DNA from: Pseudomonas persica
GTDB taxonomy: Bacteria > Pseudomonadota > Gammaproteobacteria > Pseudomonadales > Pseudomonadaceae
Direction of reading: 5' to 3'
Length of the DNA stretch: 64,000 nucleotides
Assembly: GCF_900291015.1 (NCBI RefSeq)
Contig: NZ_OLKL01000025.1
Location: 20,043 to 84,042 of the forward strand
A program made the position numbers and the translations under genes. Below the pieces are notes generated by a model. It was given only the letters and a program-made list of their open reading frames with translations. It made no database searches and had not been told where the DNA came from. Of this stretch, positions 8,617 through 17,421 are shown in pieces (within the stretch, counting starts at the first letter, position 1; each line of letters starts with the position of its first letter).

Positions 8617-9327
8617 ATGGGCGCACAGTGGAAAGCCAAACATAAAGAAGCCGCGGCCAACGCCAAAGGCAAGATCATGGGCAAGCTGTCCAAAGAAATC
8701 CAGATCGCTGCCAAGTCCGGCGCCGACCCGGACATGAACCCGCGCCTGCGCCTGGCCATCGAACAGGCCAAGAAGGCCTCGATGACCCGCGAGACCCTGG
8801 AGCGCGCAATCCGCAAGGGCGCGGGCCTGGACGGCGATGCCGTGCAGTACTCGGCAGTAAGCTATGAAGGTTTCGCCCCGCACCAGGTACCGCTGATCGT
8901 CGAGTGCCTGACCGACAACGTCAACCGTACCGTCGCGCAAATCCGCGTGCTGTTCCGCAAGGGCCAGCTGGGTGCCAGCGGTTCGGTGGCGTGGGACTTC
9001 AACCACGTCGGCCTGATCGAAGCCACTCCGAACGGCGACGCCGACCCGGAAATGGCGGCCATCGAAGCCGGTGCCCAGGACTTCGAGGAAGGTGACGAAG
9101 AGGGTTCGACCCTGTTCATTACCGACACCACCGACCTGGACGCGGTGCAGAAGGCCCTGCCGGAGCATGGCTTCACCGTGACCGCGGCGAAGATCGGCTA
9201 CACCCCGAAGAACCCGGTGAGCGCGGCCAGCCTGAGTGCTGAAGCATTGGCCGAGGTTGAAGCGTTCCTCGAGGCGATCGACGAGAACGATGATGTGCAG
9301 AACGTTTATGTTGGTCTGACTGACTGA
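8617..9327 (+). CDS. YebC/PmpR-family protein, YeeN subtype
   Basis: A 236-residue protein covering the whole YebC/TACO1 family: [19 protein letters not shown] at the N terminus, then [17 protein letters not shown] and [20 protein letters not shown]. The GAQWK opening rather than GHSKW marks the YeeN paralogue, not the YebC next to ruvC. Family members were described as DNA-binding regulators and more recently as ribosome-associated factors that ease translation of proline-rich stretches. It appears to be a single gene, followed by a GC hairpin at 9340-9356. Confidence 0.9.
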   Translation: MGAQWKAKHKEAAANAKGKIMGKLSKEIQIAAKSGADPDMNPRLRLAIEQAKKASMTRETLERAIRKGAGLDGDAVQYSAVSYEGFAPHQVPLIVECLTDNVNRTVAQIRVLFRKGQLGASGSVAWDFNHVGLIEATPNGDADPEMAAIEAGAQDFEEGDEEGSTLFITDTTDLDAVQKALPEHGFTVTAAKIGYTPKNPVSAASLSAEALAEVEAFLEAIDENDDVQNVYVGLTD

Positions 9328-9339
9328 TCTGTGCATTTG

Positions 9340-9356
9340 GGGCCGCTTTGCGGCCC
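9340..9356 (+). terminator. GC-rich hairpin after the YebC-family gene
   Basis: Stem GGGCCGC / GCGGCCC with a TTT loop, 12 nt after the stop codon and directly before a REP pair. The same 17-bp hairpin follows pepA at 34101. No T-tract follows. Confidence 0.55.
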
Positions 9357-9438
9357 ATCGCCGGCAAGCCAGCTCCCACAGGTACATCACAAGCCCCGAT
9401 GGTTGCGGTGACCCTGTGGGAGCTGGCTTGCCGGCGAT
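9357..9438. repeat. Inverted REP pair (BIME), perfect 26-bp arms
   Basis: Arms at 9357-9382 and 9413-9438 (GCCGGCAAGCCAGCTCCCAC and its complement) are perfect inverse repeats with a 30-bp spacer, between the YebC-family gene and a LysR gene. Confidence 0.8.
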
Positions 9439-9470
9439 TGGGCCGGTCGATCCAATAGAAGGGAGCCTGC

Positions 9471-10415
9471 ATGAACCCCACCTTCGCCTCCCTCAGCCTC
9501 GCCCACCTGCGCACCCTCGACCACCTGCTGCAGCTGAAGAACCTCAGCCATGCCGCCGAGCGCCTGGGCGTCAGCCAGTCCGCCCTCAGCCGCCAACTGG
9601 CCCACCTGCGCGAAGCCTTCGACGACCCGTTGCTGGTGCGCCAAGGCCGTGGCTACGTACTTAGCGAACACGCCGAGGCCCTGGTCGAACCGCTAAGGCA
9701 AGTGCTCGAAGAACTGCACGCCCTGCGCCAGCCCGCGGTGTTCGACCCGGCTCGCTGCGAACGGCGCTTCTGCCTGGCAGCCTCAGACTATGTGGCCGAG
9801 CACATGCTGCCGCTGCTGGTCGCTGCACTGGAGCACGAAGCACCCGGCGTATCGCTGGAGTACCGCACCTGGCAGGCCGGCCAGTACGCCTTGCTGGCCA
9901 GTGGCGAGATCGACCTGGCCACCACCTTGTTCGACGAGTCGCCAGCCAACCTGCACGGGCGCCTGTTGGGCGAAGACCGTGCCGTGTGCCTGATGCGCCA
10001 AGACCACCCGCTGACCGCCCACGGCGCGCTCAGCCAGGCCGACTACCTGGCGCACAAGCATGTGCGTATTTCCGGCGGTGGCGACAAGGACAGCTTCATC
10101 GACCGCCACCTGCGCGCCCAGGGCCTGCAACGGCGGATCAGCCTGGAAGTGCCGTTCTTCTCCGCCACCGTGCAGGTGATCGCCAACAGCCAGGCGCTGG
10201 CCACCGTCCCCGAGCACATCGCCCGGCAGCTTTGCCGCCTGCATGACCTGACCTGGCGGCCGTTGGGTTTCATCGACCACAGCCAGCGCTACTGGGTGGT
10301 GTGGCACCAGCGCCTGCAGGCCTCGGCCGAGCACCGCTGGTTGCGCAACCGGGTGTTCGAGTTGTGGCGCCAGTCGCAGTTCGGCGTGCAGGGCGGGCAT
10401 GCGGGTTTGCCATAG
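9471..10415 (+). CDS. LysR-family transcriptional regulator
   Basis: A 314-residue LTTR with helix-turn-helix LSHAAERLGVSQSALSRQLA and effector domain from about residue 95 (CLAASDYVAEHMLPLLVAAL). This SYVAEHMLP-type domain is common in the NodD/PcpR-like branch. It precedes the aromatic amino acid decarboxylase gene on the same strand, separated by a REP pair, so control of that gene is possible but not shown. Start at 9471 follows GAAGGGAGCCTGC. Confidence 0.85.
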   Translation: MNPTFASLSLAHLRTLDHLLQLKNLSHAAERLGVSQSALSRQLAHLREAFDDPLLVRQGRGYVLSEHAEALVEPLRQVLEELHALRQPAVFDPARCERRFCLAASDYVAEHMLPLLVAALEHEAPGVSLEYRTWQAGQYALLASGEIDLATTLFDESPANLHGRLLGEDRAVCLMRQDHPLTAHGALSQADYLAHKHVRISGGGDKDSFIDRHLRAQGLQRRISLEVPFFSATVQVIANSQALATVPEHIARQLCRLHDLTWRPLGFIDHSQRYWVVWHQRLQASAEHRWLRNRVFELWRQSQFGVQGGHAGLP

Positions 10416-10480
10416 CAGGTATGCGCGAAGCGGGGTTATTCACTTCGGGATAGCTACCTAGACTGGGGGGCATTGTGTGG

Positions 10481-10570
10481 CCTGTAGCGGCCTCTTCGCG
10501 GGTGAACCGCTCCCACAAGCGATGCCATACCTGTGGGAGCGGGTTCACCCGCGAAGAGGCCAGTACAGGC
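10481..10570. repeat. Inverted REP pair (BIME) upstream of the decarboxylase
   Basis: Arms CGGCCTCTTCGCGGGTGAAC (about 10488-10507) and the inverse near 10541-10562, each with the TCCCACA/TGTGGGA flank. The pair ends 27 bp before the decarboxylase GTG start, so it lies in that gene's promoter or leader. Confidence 0.75.
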
Positions 10571-10596
10571 AGCGAACAACCCACAGGAGACCCCAG

Positions 10597-12009
10597 GTGA
10601 CCCCCGAACAATTCCGCCAGTACGGCCACCAACTGATCGACCTTATCGCCGATTACCGCCAAACCGTCGGTGAGCGCCCGGTCATGGCTCAGGTCGAGCC
10701 CGGCTACCTCAAGGCCGCCTTGCCCGCACAGGCCCCACGGCAAGGCGAACCTTTCGCCGCGATCCTCGACGACGTCAACCGGTTGGTCATGCCCGGCCTG
10801 TCCCATTGGCAGCACCCGGACTTCTACGGTTACTTCCCCTCCAACGGTACCTTGTCTTCGGTACTGGGTGACTTCCTCAGCACCGGCCTGGGCGTGCTGG
10901 GTCTGTCGTGGCAGTCCAGCCCGGCACTGAGCGAACTGGAAGAGACCACCCTCGACTGGCTGCGCCAGCTGCTGGGCTTGTCTGGCCAATGGAGCGGGGT
11001 GATCCAGGACACCGCTTCAACCAGCACCCTGGTCGCGCTGATCAGCGCCCGCGAGCGCGCCACCGACTACGCCCTGGTGCGCGGCGGCCTGCAGGCCGAA
11101 GCCAAGCCGTTGATCGTGTATGTCAGCGCCCATGCCCACAGCTCGGTGGACAAGGCCGCGCTGCTGGCCGGTTTTGGTCGCGACAACATTCGCCTGATCG
11201 CGACCGACGAACACTACGCCCTGCGCCCGGAGGCGTTGCAGGCGGCAATCGAGCAGGACCTGGCCGCCGGCAACCAGCCCTGCGCGGTGGTCGCGACCAC
11301 CGGCACCACCGCCACCACAGCCCTCGACCCGCTGCGGCCGATCGGCGAGATCGCCCAGGCCCATGGCCTGTGGCTGCACGTGGACTCGGCCATGGCCGGC
11401 TCGGCGATGATCCTGCCGGAGTGCCGCTGGATGTGGGATGGCATCGAGCTGGCCGACTCGCTGGTGGTCAACGCGCACAAGTGGTTGGGTGTGGCCTTCG
11501 ATTGCTCGATCTACTACGTGCGCGACCCGCAGCACCTGATCCGGGTCATGAGCACCAACCCCAGCTACCTGCAGTCGGCGGTGGATGGCGAGGTGAAGAA
11601 CTTGCGTGACTGGGGTATCCCGCTGGGGCGCCGGTTCCGCGCGTTGAAGCTGTGGTTCATGCTGCGCAGCGAGGGGGTTGAGGCGCTGCAGGCACGGCTG
11701 CGGCGTGACCTGGACAATGCCCAGTGGCTGGCCGGGCAGGTTGCGGCGGCTGGGGAGTGGGAAGTGTTGGCGCCGGTGCAGTTGCAGACGTTGTGTATTC
11801 GCCATCGGCCGGCGGGGCTGGCAGGGGAGGCGCTGGATGCGCATACCAAGGGCTGGGCCGAGCGGTTGAATGCCTCGGGGGATGCCTATGTGACGCCGGC
11901 AACGCTGGATGGGCGGTGGATGGTGCGGGTGTCGATTGGTGCGTTGCCGACCGAGCGGGGGGATGTCGAGAGGCTTTGGCAGCGCCTGCAGGAAGTGGTC
12001 AAGGGCTGA
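10597..12009 (+). CDS. PLP-dependent aromatic L-amino acid decarboxylase (L-DOPA decarboxylase type)
   Basis: A 470-residue group II decarboxylase. Features include HWQHPDFYGYFPSNGT near residue 70, TGTTATTALDP, LWLHVDSAMAGSA with the PLP-contacting Asp, and the PLP lysine in VVNAHKWLGVAFDCS. It decarboxylates aromatic amino acids to amines. The P. putida KT2440 enzyme of the same length was reported to prefer L-DOPA. The start is GTG at 10597, with CAGGAGACCCCAG just upstream; a longer open frame crosses the REP pair and should be ignored. It is convergent with the transporter downstream. Confidence 0.9.
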   Translation: MTPEQFRQYGHQLIDLIADYRQTVGERPVMAQVEPGYLKAALPAQAPRQGEPFAAILDDVNRLVMPGLSHWQHPDFYGYFPSNGTLSSVLGDFLSTGLGVLGLSWQSSPALSELEETTLDWLRQLLGLSGQWSGVIQDTASTSTLVALISARERATDYALVRGGLQAEAKPLIVYVSAHAHSSVDKAALLAGFGRDNIRLIATDEHYALRPEALQAAIEQDLAAGNQPCAVVATTGTTATTALDPLRPIGEIAQAHGLWLHVDSAMAGSAMILPECRWMWDGIELADSLVVNAHKWLGVAFDCSIYYVRDPQHLIRVMSTNPSYLQSAVDGEVKNLRDWGIPLGRRFRALKLWFMLRSEGVEALQARLRRDLDNAQWLAGQVAAAGEWEVLAPVQLQTLCIRHRPAGLAGEALDAHTKGWAERLNASGDAYVTPATLDGRWMVRVSIGALPTERGDVERLWQRLQEVVKG

Positions 12010-12045
12010 AGTTGCCGGGGCTGCAGAGCAGCCCCCTGCAATCTA

Positions 12046-13419
12046 TCAGTGGCTCACTGCCTGAAAGCTCCCTTTACGGCTAGCCTCATACGCAGTTTTG
12101 TCCATCGGCTTGGCATTGCGGTTACCCAGGTCTTCCATCGCCAGGCGATGGGTTTCCGGGGCGATGTACGCCGCCAGGGCGCACACGCAGGTGATGAAGA
12201 ACGCCAGGCCACCGACCACCAGCGGGATGTTGTCCGAGCCGGGCGGGGCAACCAGGGCGAACAGCGCCGGCAGCATGGCGGTCAGCATGGTGCCGATGTT
12301 CTGCGCGATGGCCATGGCCGAAACGCGGTAGCGGGTGTGGAACAGCTCCGGGTAGAAGCTGGGGAACACGGCGTTGTAACCCTGGTAGACCATGCCCCAC
12401 ATGACGATCGACGAGGCGAACGCCAGCGGTACGTTGTGGATGCTGATCGCATACAGGTAGACGAAGGCCAGCAGACCCGAGCCCAGGCAACCGGCGATCA
12501 TGGTCGGGCGACGGCCGATCTTGTCGGACAGGTTGCCGACAAACGGGATCACCAGCACCGCGACGATGTTGCCCACTACCGGAATCCACAGGTACACGCT
12601 CTTGTCGAAGCCGATGCCATAGGCCGGTTGCACCGCGTAGGCCGCCCCGAAGATGGTGGCCACCACCGGGATCACGTTCATCAAGGCCATGAACATCACC
12701 AGCACCATGTGCTTCCAGCTGTGGCGGAAGGCCTCGCTGATCGGTGACTTGGCAACTTTGTCCTGCTGCTCTTCCTTCACGAACGCCGGGGTTTCGTGCA
12801 CTTCCTTACGGATGATGAAGCCGGCAATCAGCACGAAGGCGCTCATCAGGAACGGAATGCGCCAGCCCCAGTCGTTGAAGGCTTCGCTGGGCATGAAGTA
12901 GGCCAGTGGCAGGAATACTGCCGCCGCCAGCACCTGGCCAGCCTGCACGCCTTGCAGGGTGAAGCTGGCGTAGTAGCCCCGTCGACCGAACGGGGCGTGC
13001 TCCATGATCATCGAACTGGCACCGGAAATTTCACCGGCCACGGCAAAGCCCTGGACCAGGCGCAGCAGCACCAGCAGGGCCGGGGCGAGCAGGCCGATGT
13101 CGTGGTAGGTAGGCAGCAGGCCTACGGCCATGGTCGACAGGCCCATCAGGAACATGCACAGCAGCAGGACGTTCTTGCGCCCGCGAGTGTCCCCCCAGTG
13201 GCCCAGCACGAAGGCGCCGACCGGGCGCGCCAGGTAACCCACGCCGTAGGTGGCCAGCGAGGCGATGATGGCCATTTTCGGGTCGGTGTTGGGGAAGAAG
13301 ATCTGCGGGAAAATCAGCGCAGCGGCCTGGGCGTAGATGAAGAAATCGTAGTACTCGAGTGCCGAGCCTATCCATCCACTGGCGGTCGCTTTCTTGGCTT
13401 GCGAGCTGGAGTGAGCCAT
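12046..13419 (-). CDS. MHS-family MFS transporter, shikimate/quinate type
   Basis: A 457-residue, ~12-TM proton symporter of the metabolite:H+ symporter family. It has ASGWIGSALEYYDFFIYAQA at TM1, GHWGDTRGRKNVL in the TM2-3 loop, RLVQGFAVAGEISGASSM, and NLSDKIGRRPTM in the second half, as in ShiA. It is divergent from quiC, which feeds shikimate and quinate into protocatechuate, so import of quinate, shikimate or dehydroshikimate is likely. A CGGAGA ribosome binding site precedes the ATG. Confidence 0.85.
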   Translation of the reverse strand: MAHSSSQAKKATASGWIGSALEYYDFFIYAQAAALIFPQIFFPNTDPKMAIIASLATYGVGYLARPVGAFVLGHWGDTRGRKNVLLLCMFLMGLSTMAVGLLPTYHDIGLLAPALLVLLRLVQGFAVAGEISGASSMIMEHAPFGRRGYYASFTLQGVQAGQVLAAAVFLPLAYFMPSEAFNDWGWRIPFLMSAFVLIAGFIIRKEVHETPAFVKEEQQDKVAKSPISEAFRHSWKHMVLVMFMALMNVIPVVATIFGAAYAVQPAYGIGFDKSVYLWIPVVGNIVAVLVIPFVGNLSDKIGRRPTMIAGCLGSGLLAFVYLYAISIHNVPLAFASSIVMWGMVYQGYNAVFPSFYPELFHTRYRVSAMAIAQNIGTMLTAMLPALFALVAPPGSDNIPLVVGGLAFFITCVCALAAYIAPETHRLAMEDLGNRNAKPMDKTAYEASRKGSFQAVSH

Positions 13420-13743
13420 CGTTGTCTCCGTTGTTATTGTTGTTTGCGCAGGTTCCGCCGGAGGTTGGCCAAGGCAGGAGGCAGTGGTCGGTGTGCCTGC
13501 GTCTGTGGTTCATGTTGACCACGGGTCAGCGGACTGGCAATTCGCTAAAACGGGTTGTGTGCGATAATCGAACGCAAAACTAACTATTCCGTACAAAGAG
13601 ATTGAAGCGTCGACTTTACCTGCGAATAATCGATCGTGCCAGGAACTGTGGGCCTGATTTTCCAGGTCCGACCCTATCGCCGGTACAGGCAGCCCTGGCC
13701 TTGAAGTTGCTCCGTAATCCTCCAACAACAAGGAACTCCCGCC
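13420..13743. promoter_or_regulatory. Divergent promoter region between transporter and quiC
   Basis: A 324-bp gap without a gene. Two near-identical direct repeats, ATAATCGAACG (13564-13574) and ATAATCGATCG (13626-13636), lie 62 bp apart, about six helical turns. They are candidate operator sites for a regulator of both genes. A REP-like tail CGCCGGTACAGGCAG is at about 13678. Confidence 0.4.
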
Positions 13744-15651
13744 ATGCAGCGTTCGATCGCTACCGTGTCCTTGAGCGGCACCCTGCCGGAAAAGCTCGAA
13801 GCCATCGCCGCCGCCGGTTTTGACGGCGTCGAGATCTTCGAAAACGACCTGCTCTATTACGCCGGCAGCCCGCGCCAGGTACGGCAAATGTGCGCCGATC
13901 TGGGTATTGCCATCACCCTGTTCCAGCCGTTCCGCGACTTTGAAGGCTGCCGCCGCCACCGCCTGCAGAAAAACCTCGACCGCGCCGAGCGCAAGTTCGA
14001 CCTGATGCAGGAGCTGGGCACCGACCTGGTGCTGGTGTGCAGCAACGTCCAGGCCGATGCCCTGGGCGAAGAACAGTTGTTGGTCGACGACCTGCGCCTG
14101 CTGGCCGAGCATGCCGGCCAACGCGGCCTGCGCATTGGCTACGAAGCCCTGGCCTGGGGCCGCCACGTCAACACCTACCAGCAAGTCTGGAACCTGGTGC
14201 GCCAGGCTGACCACCCGGCCCTCGGGGTGATTCTCGACAGCTTCCACACCTTGTCGCTCAAGGGCGACCCGAGCGCGATCGGCGATATCCCCGGCGACAA
14301 GATCTTCTTCGTGCAAATGGCCGATGCCCCGCTCCTGGCCATGGATGTGCTGGAGTGGAGCCGACACTTCCGCTGCTTCCCGGGGCAGGGCGAGATGGAC
14401 ATGGCCGGTTTCCTGGCGCCAATCCTCGCCACCGGCTACCGCGGGCCGCTGTCGCTGGAAATCTTCAACGACGGCTTCCGCGCCGCGCCGTCCCGGCAGA
14501 ATGCCGCCGACGGCCTGCGTTCGCTGCTGTACCTCGAAGAGCAGACTCGCCTGCGTCTGGAACAGGAAGGCACGCCAATCGAACCCGGTGTGCTGTTCAC
14601 CCCACCGGTGGCCAGTGCCTATGACGGTGTGGAGTTCCTCGAATTCGCGGTCGACGAAGCCGTCGGCGCGCGCCTGGGTAGCTGGCTGAAGCGCCTGGGC
14701 TTTGCCGAAGCCGGCAAGCACCGCAGCAAAGAGGTGCAACTGCTGCGCCAGGGCGATATCAACATTGTGCTGAACGCCGAACCCTATTCCTTCGGCCACA
14801 ACTTCTTCGAGGCCCACGGGCCGTCGCTGTGCGCCACCGCGCTGCGGGTCAAGGACCAGCAGGCCGCGCTGAAGCGTGCCACCGCCTACCGTGGCCAGCC
14901 GTTCCGCGGCCTGGTCGGGCCTAACGAGTGCGAAGTGCCGGCGGTACGTGCGCCGGATGGCAGCTTGCTGTACCTGGTGGAGCAGGGCACTGCCGGCCAG
15001 ACCCTGTACGACACCGACTTCAGCCTGGACAAGAGCGCCACAGCCACCGGCGGCCTGCGCCGCATCGACCACATGGCCCTGGCCCTGCCGGCCGAGTCGC
15101 TGGACAGCTGGGTCTTGTTCTACAAGAGCCTGTTCGACTTCGCTGCCGACGACGAAGTGGTGCTGCCGGACCCTTACGGCCTGGTCAAGAGCCGCGCCCT
15201 GCGTAGCCAGTGCGGCACCTTGCGCCTGCCGCTGAACATCTCGGAAAACCGCAACACCGCCATCGCCCATGCGCTGTCCAGCTACCGCGGTTCGGGGGTG
15301 CACCACATCGCCTTCGATTGCGACGACATCTTCCGCGAAGTGACACGGGCCAAACTGGCTGGTGTACCACTGCTGGAGATCCCGCTGAACTACTACGACG
15401 ACCTGGCGGCGCGTTTCGATTTCGACGACGAGTTCCTCAGCGAACTGGCCTACTACAACGTGCTGTACGACCGCGATGCCCAGGGTGGCGAGCTGTTCCA
15501 CGTGTACACCGAGCCGTTCGAAGAGCGTTTCTTCTTCGAGATCATCCAGCGCAAGGGGGGGTATGCCGGTTACGGTGCGGCCAACGTCGCGGTGCGCCTG
15601 GCGGCCATGGCCAAGGCCCGCAGCGGGGCGGTGCGCAAGCCGGTCCTGTAG
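13744..15651 (+). CDS. quiC: 3-dehydroshikimate dehydratase fused to an HPPD-like dioxygenase domain
   Basis: A 635-residue fusion, the length of P. putida QuiC1. Residues 1-~280 form a sugar-isomerase-like TIM barrel that converts 3-dehydroshikimate to protocatechuate. Its metal ligands appear intact: E134 (IGYEALAW), D165 (GVILDSFH), Q191 (FFVQMADAP) and E239 (LSLEIFND). Residues ~300-635 resemble 4-hydroxyphenylpyruvate dioxygenase, and all three expected Fe(II) ligands are present: H443 (RIDHMAL), H521 (GVHHIAFDCDD) and E599 (FFFEIIQRKGG). The product enters the beta-ketoadipate pathway. The divergent transporter likely supplies the substrate. Confidence 0.93.
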   Translation: MQRSIATVSLSGTLPEKLEAIAAAGFDGVEIFENDLLYYAGSPRQVRQMCADLGIAITLFQPFRDFEGCRRHRLQKNLDRAERKFDLMQELGTDLVLVCSNVQADALGEEQLLVDDLRLLAEHAGQRGLRIGYEALAWGRHVNTYQQVWNLVRQADHPALGVILDSFHTLSLKGDPSAIGDIPGDKIFFVQMADAPLLAMDVLEWSRHFRCFPGQGEMDMAGFLAPILATGYRGPLSLEIFNDGFRAAPSRQNAADGLRSLLYLEEQTRLRLEQEGTPIEPGVLFTPPVASAYDGVEFLEFAVDEAVGARLGSWLKRLGFAEAGKHRSKEVQLLRQGDINIVLNAEPYSFGHNFFEAHGPSLCATALRVKDQQAALKRATAYRGQPFRGLVGPNECEVPAVRAPDGSLLYLVEQGTAGQTLYDTDFSLDKSATATGGLRRIDHMALALPAESLDSWVLFYKSLFDFAADDEVVLPDPYGLVKSRALRSQCGTLRLPLNISENRNTAIAHALSSYRGSGVHHIAFDCDDIFREVTRAKLAGVPLLEIPLNYYDDLAARFDFDDEFLSELAYYNVLYDRDAQGGELFHVYTEPFEERFFFEIIQRKGGYAGYGAANVAVRLAAMAKARSGAVRKPVL

Positions 15652-15668
15652 TTGCTTGCCTGTGTAGT

Positions 15669-15706
15669 ACCTGTGGGAGCTGGCTTGCCGGCGATGAGGC
15701 CGGTAA
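15669..15706. repeat. REP element after quiC
   Basis: CCTGTGGGAGCTGGCTTGCC followed by GGCGATGAGGCCGGTA, a single REP between the convergent quiC and methyltransferase genes. Confidence 0.7.
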
Positions 15707-15718
15707 AGCCACAGTGGT

Positions 15719-16393
15719 TCAGCGCCCCTCAGCCACCAGCAGCAATGACTGCGGCAGCGCACTCTGCGGGTGCTGTGGCTCCTGCAGACTGACCAGCCGC
15801 AACCCCGCCATGTCCAGCGCATTCAGCCAACTGGCCAGGGTGCGGAAGTACCACGGCATCACTTGCCAATCCCCGGCCAGCCCGGCAAACGACTCCTGGC
15901 GCCAGCCATCCTGGTAATCGCCATCCGCCACGCTCCATGGGTGCAGGGTCTGGATCACCAGCGCACCGCCGGGCACCAGCAACGCATTCATCGCCGCCAG
16001 CAGCGGGATGATGTCCTGCTGCAACAGGGCGAAGTTGGCACAGACCAGGTCATAGTCCTTGCCAACAAAGGCCTGCGCATCGGCCAGTTGTGCATAGCTG
16101 GCCAGGTGCACCTCGGCGGAACCCGCAGCGCGCGCGGCATCCACCAGCGCCCGATCACCATCCACACCTACCGCCTCGACACCACGCTCGCCCAGCGCAC
16201 GCAGCAGCCAGCCTTCACCACAGCCCAGGTCGAGCACGCGTTCGGGCTGGCGACCAAGGATGGCCAGCAGGATGGCCTGGTCGGTGACCTGGCGACGGCT
16301 ATCGATGGCGCCGCTGCGCACCGCATCGATCCAGGCCTGGGCGTTATGCTGCCAGCTGTCGAGCAAGGCGTCTTCAGGGTTGCGCATGGTCAT
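15719..16393 (-). CDS. Class I SAM-dependent methyltransferase
   Basis: A 224-residue protein with SAM motif I VLDLGCGEGWLLRALGERG (residues ~55-73), the acidic end of beta2 (AVGVDGDRALVDAA), and DLVCANFALLQQD at motif IV. It resembles Methyltransf_11/UbiE-type small-molecule methyltransferases; the substrate cannot be inferred. It sits 41 nt downstream of the PAS-GGDEF gene end region on the same strand but is probably functionally unrelated. Confidence 0.8.
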   Translation of the reverse strand: MTMRNPEDALLDSWQHNAQAWIDAVRSGAIDSRRQVTDQAILLAILGRQPERVLDLGCGEGWLLRALGERGVEAVGVDGDRALVDAARAAGSAEVHLASYAQLADAQAFVGKDYDLVCANFALLQQDIIPLLAAMNALLVPGGALVIQTLHPWSVADGDYQDGWRQESFAGLAGDWQVMPWYFRTLASWLNALDMAGLRLVSLQEPQHPQSALPQSLLLVAEGR

Positions 16394-16434
16394 CTCCGTT
16401 GTGGGTCGATTCCACCCGCGGGCCGCCAGCTCGA

Positions 16435-17298
16435 TCAGCCGGCCGTGGCGCGCTGTCGCTTGATCCGGTACATATCGCCATCAGCATGGCGCAGCAGCAT
16501 GTCGGCATCGGTGCCATCCTCGGGGAAGCAGGCCACGCCAATGCTGCAGGATGGCGGGGCGATGCCCGCAAACTCGGCACCGAGTGGCTCGGCCATGGCT
16601 GTCAGGATGCGTGCCACCTGCTCGGCAATCGCCTCGGGCGAGGCGTAGTCGGTCAGCAGCACGGTGAACTCGTCACCACCCATCCGCGCCACTGTATCGG
16701 TCGCACTCACACAGCCTTCCAGGCGCCGAGCCAAGGTGCACAGCACTCGGTCGCCGACGCTGTGCCCGTGATTGTCGTTGATGTCCTTGAAGTCATTGAT
16801 ATCGATGAACAGCAATGCCAGCGGCTGGTTGTGGCGCCGGGCCGCGGCAAGGGCAGTGTCCAGCCGCTCATTGAACATGGCCCGGTTGGCCAGGCGGGTG
16901 AGGGGGTCATGATGGGCCAGGAAGCGCAGTTCGTCCTCGGCCTGGCGTTGGGCAGTGATATCTCGCGCCACACCGATGCGGGCATCGGCCTCATCGGACC
17001 AGCAGGCCGCCCACAGGATGTGCACGATACTGCCATCCTTGCGGATGTAGCGGTTGCGGAAGTCGTAATGGGGTTGGCCGTTCATCACCCGGACGATCGA
17101 CGCGCGGGTGATCGCCAGGTCGTCAGGGTGCATGTAGTCGGTGATCGGGGTGCCGATCAGCTCGCCGGCCTGGTAGCCCAGCAACGCCTCGCAGGCATCG
17201 CTGACGAAAACGATCTGGTTGTCCCTGTCGACCACGAACACCGTGTCCAGCATCAGGTGGATCAGCCTGGGATATAACGCTTGCAGGTCGACGGGCAT
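16435..17298 (-). CDS. PAS-GGDEF diguanylate cyclase
   Basis: A 287-residue soluble protein. Residues ~10-120 are a PAS/PAC module (DTVFVVDRDNQIVFVSDAC, RNRYIRKDGSIVHILW, GVARDITAQR). Residues ~130-287 are a GGDEF domain with an intact active site (VARMGGDEF) and HDPLTRLANRAMFNERL. It should synthesise cyclic di-GMP from two GTP in response to the PAS signal. The inhibitory I-site five residues before GGDEF would be RxxD but reads SATD, so product inhibition at the primary site is probably lost. No membrane segment is visible. Confidence 0.88.
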   Translation of the reverse strand: MPVDLQALYPRLIHLMLDTVFVVDRDNQIVFVSDACEALLGYQAGELIGTPITDYMHPDDLAITRASIVRVMNGQPHYDFRNRYIRKDGSIVHILWAACWSDEADARIGVARDITAQRQAEDELRFLAHHDPLTRLANRAMFNERLDTALAAARRHNQPLALLFIDINDFKDINDNHGHSVGDRVLCTLARRLEGCVSATDTVARMGGDEFTVLLTDYASPEAIAEQVARILTAMAEPLGAEFAGIAPPSCSIGVACFPEDGTDADMLLRHADGDMYRIKRQRATAG

Positions 17299-17421
17299 AG
17301 GTCAGGGCGTCCGCGGCGGGGTGACCGATCATAGCCTGAAATGGAATAAAATGCGGTAAGTGCTGCATAAAGAGAGGCGAGTTCACCAGCCATTCGCGCA
17401 CCCTGTGGGAGCGATCTGCAG

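Noticed and set aside
10477..10596. N-terminal extension of the aromatic decarboxylase
   Set aside because: It translates a REP element; GTG 10597 has a good ribosome binding site and gives the usual 470-residue length.
13510..15822. A 770-codon minus-strand open frame opposite quiC
   Set aside because: Antisense shadow of quiC, whose catalytic residues are all in place on the plus strand.
17400..17415. REP-like fragment CCTGTGGGAGCGATC at the end of the tolC-like gene
   Set aside because: Only the flank is present and the palindromic core is missing, so it was not called as a REP element.
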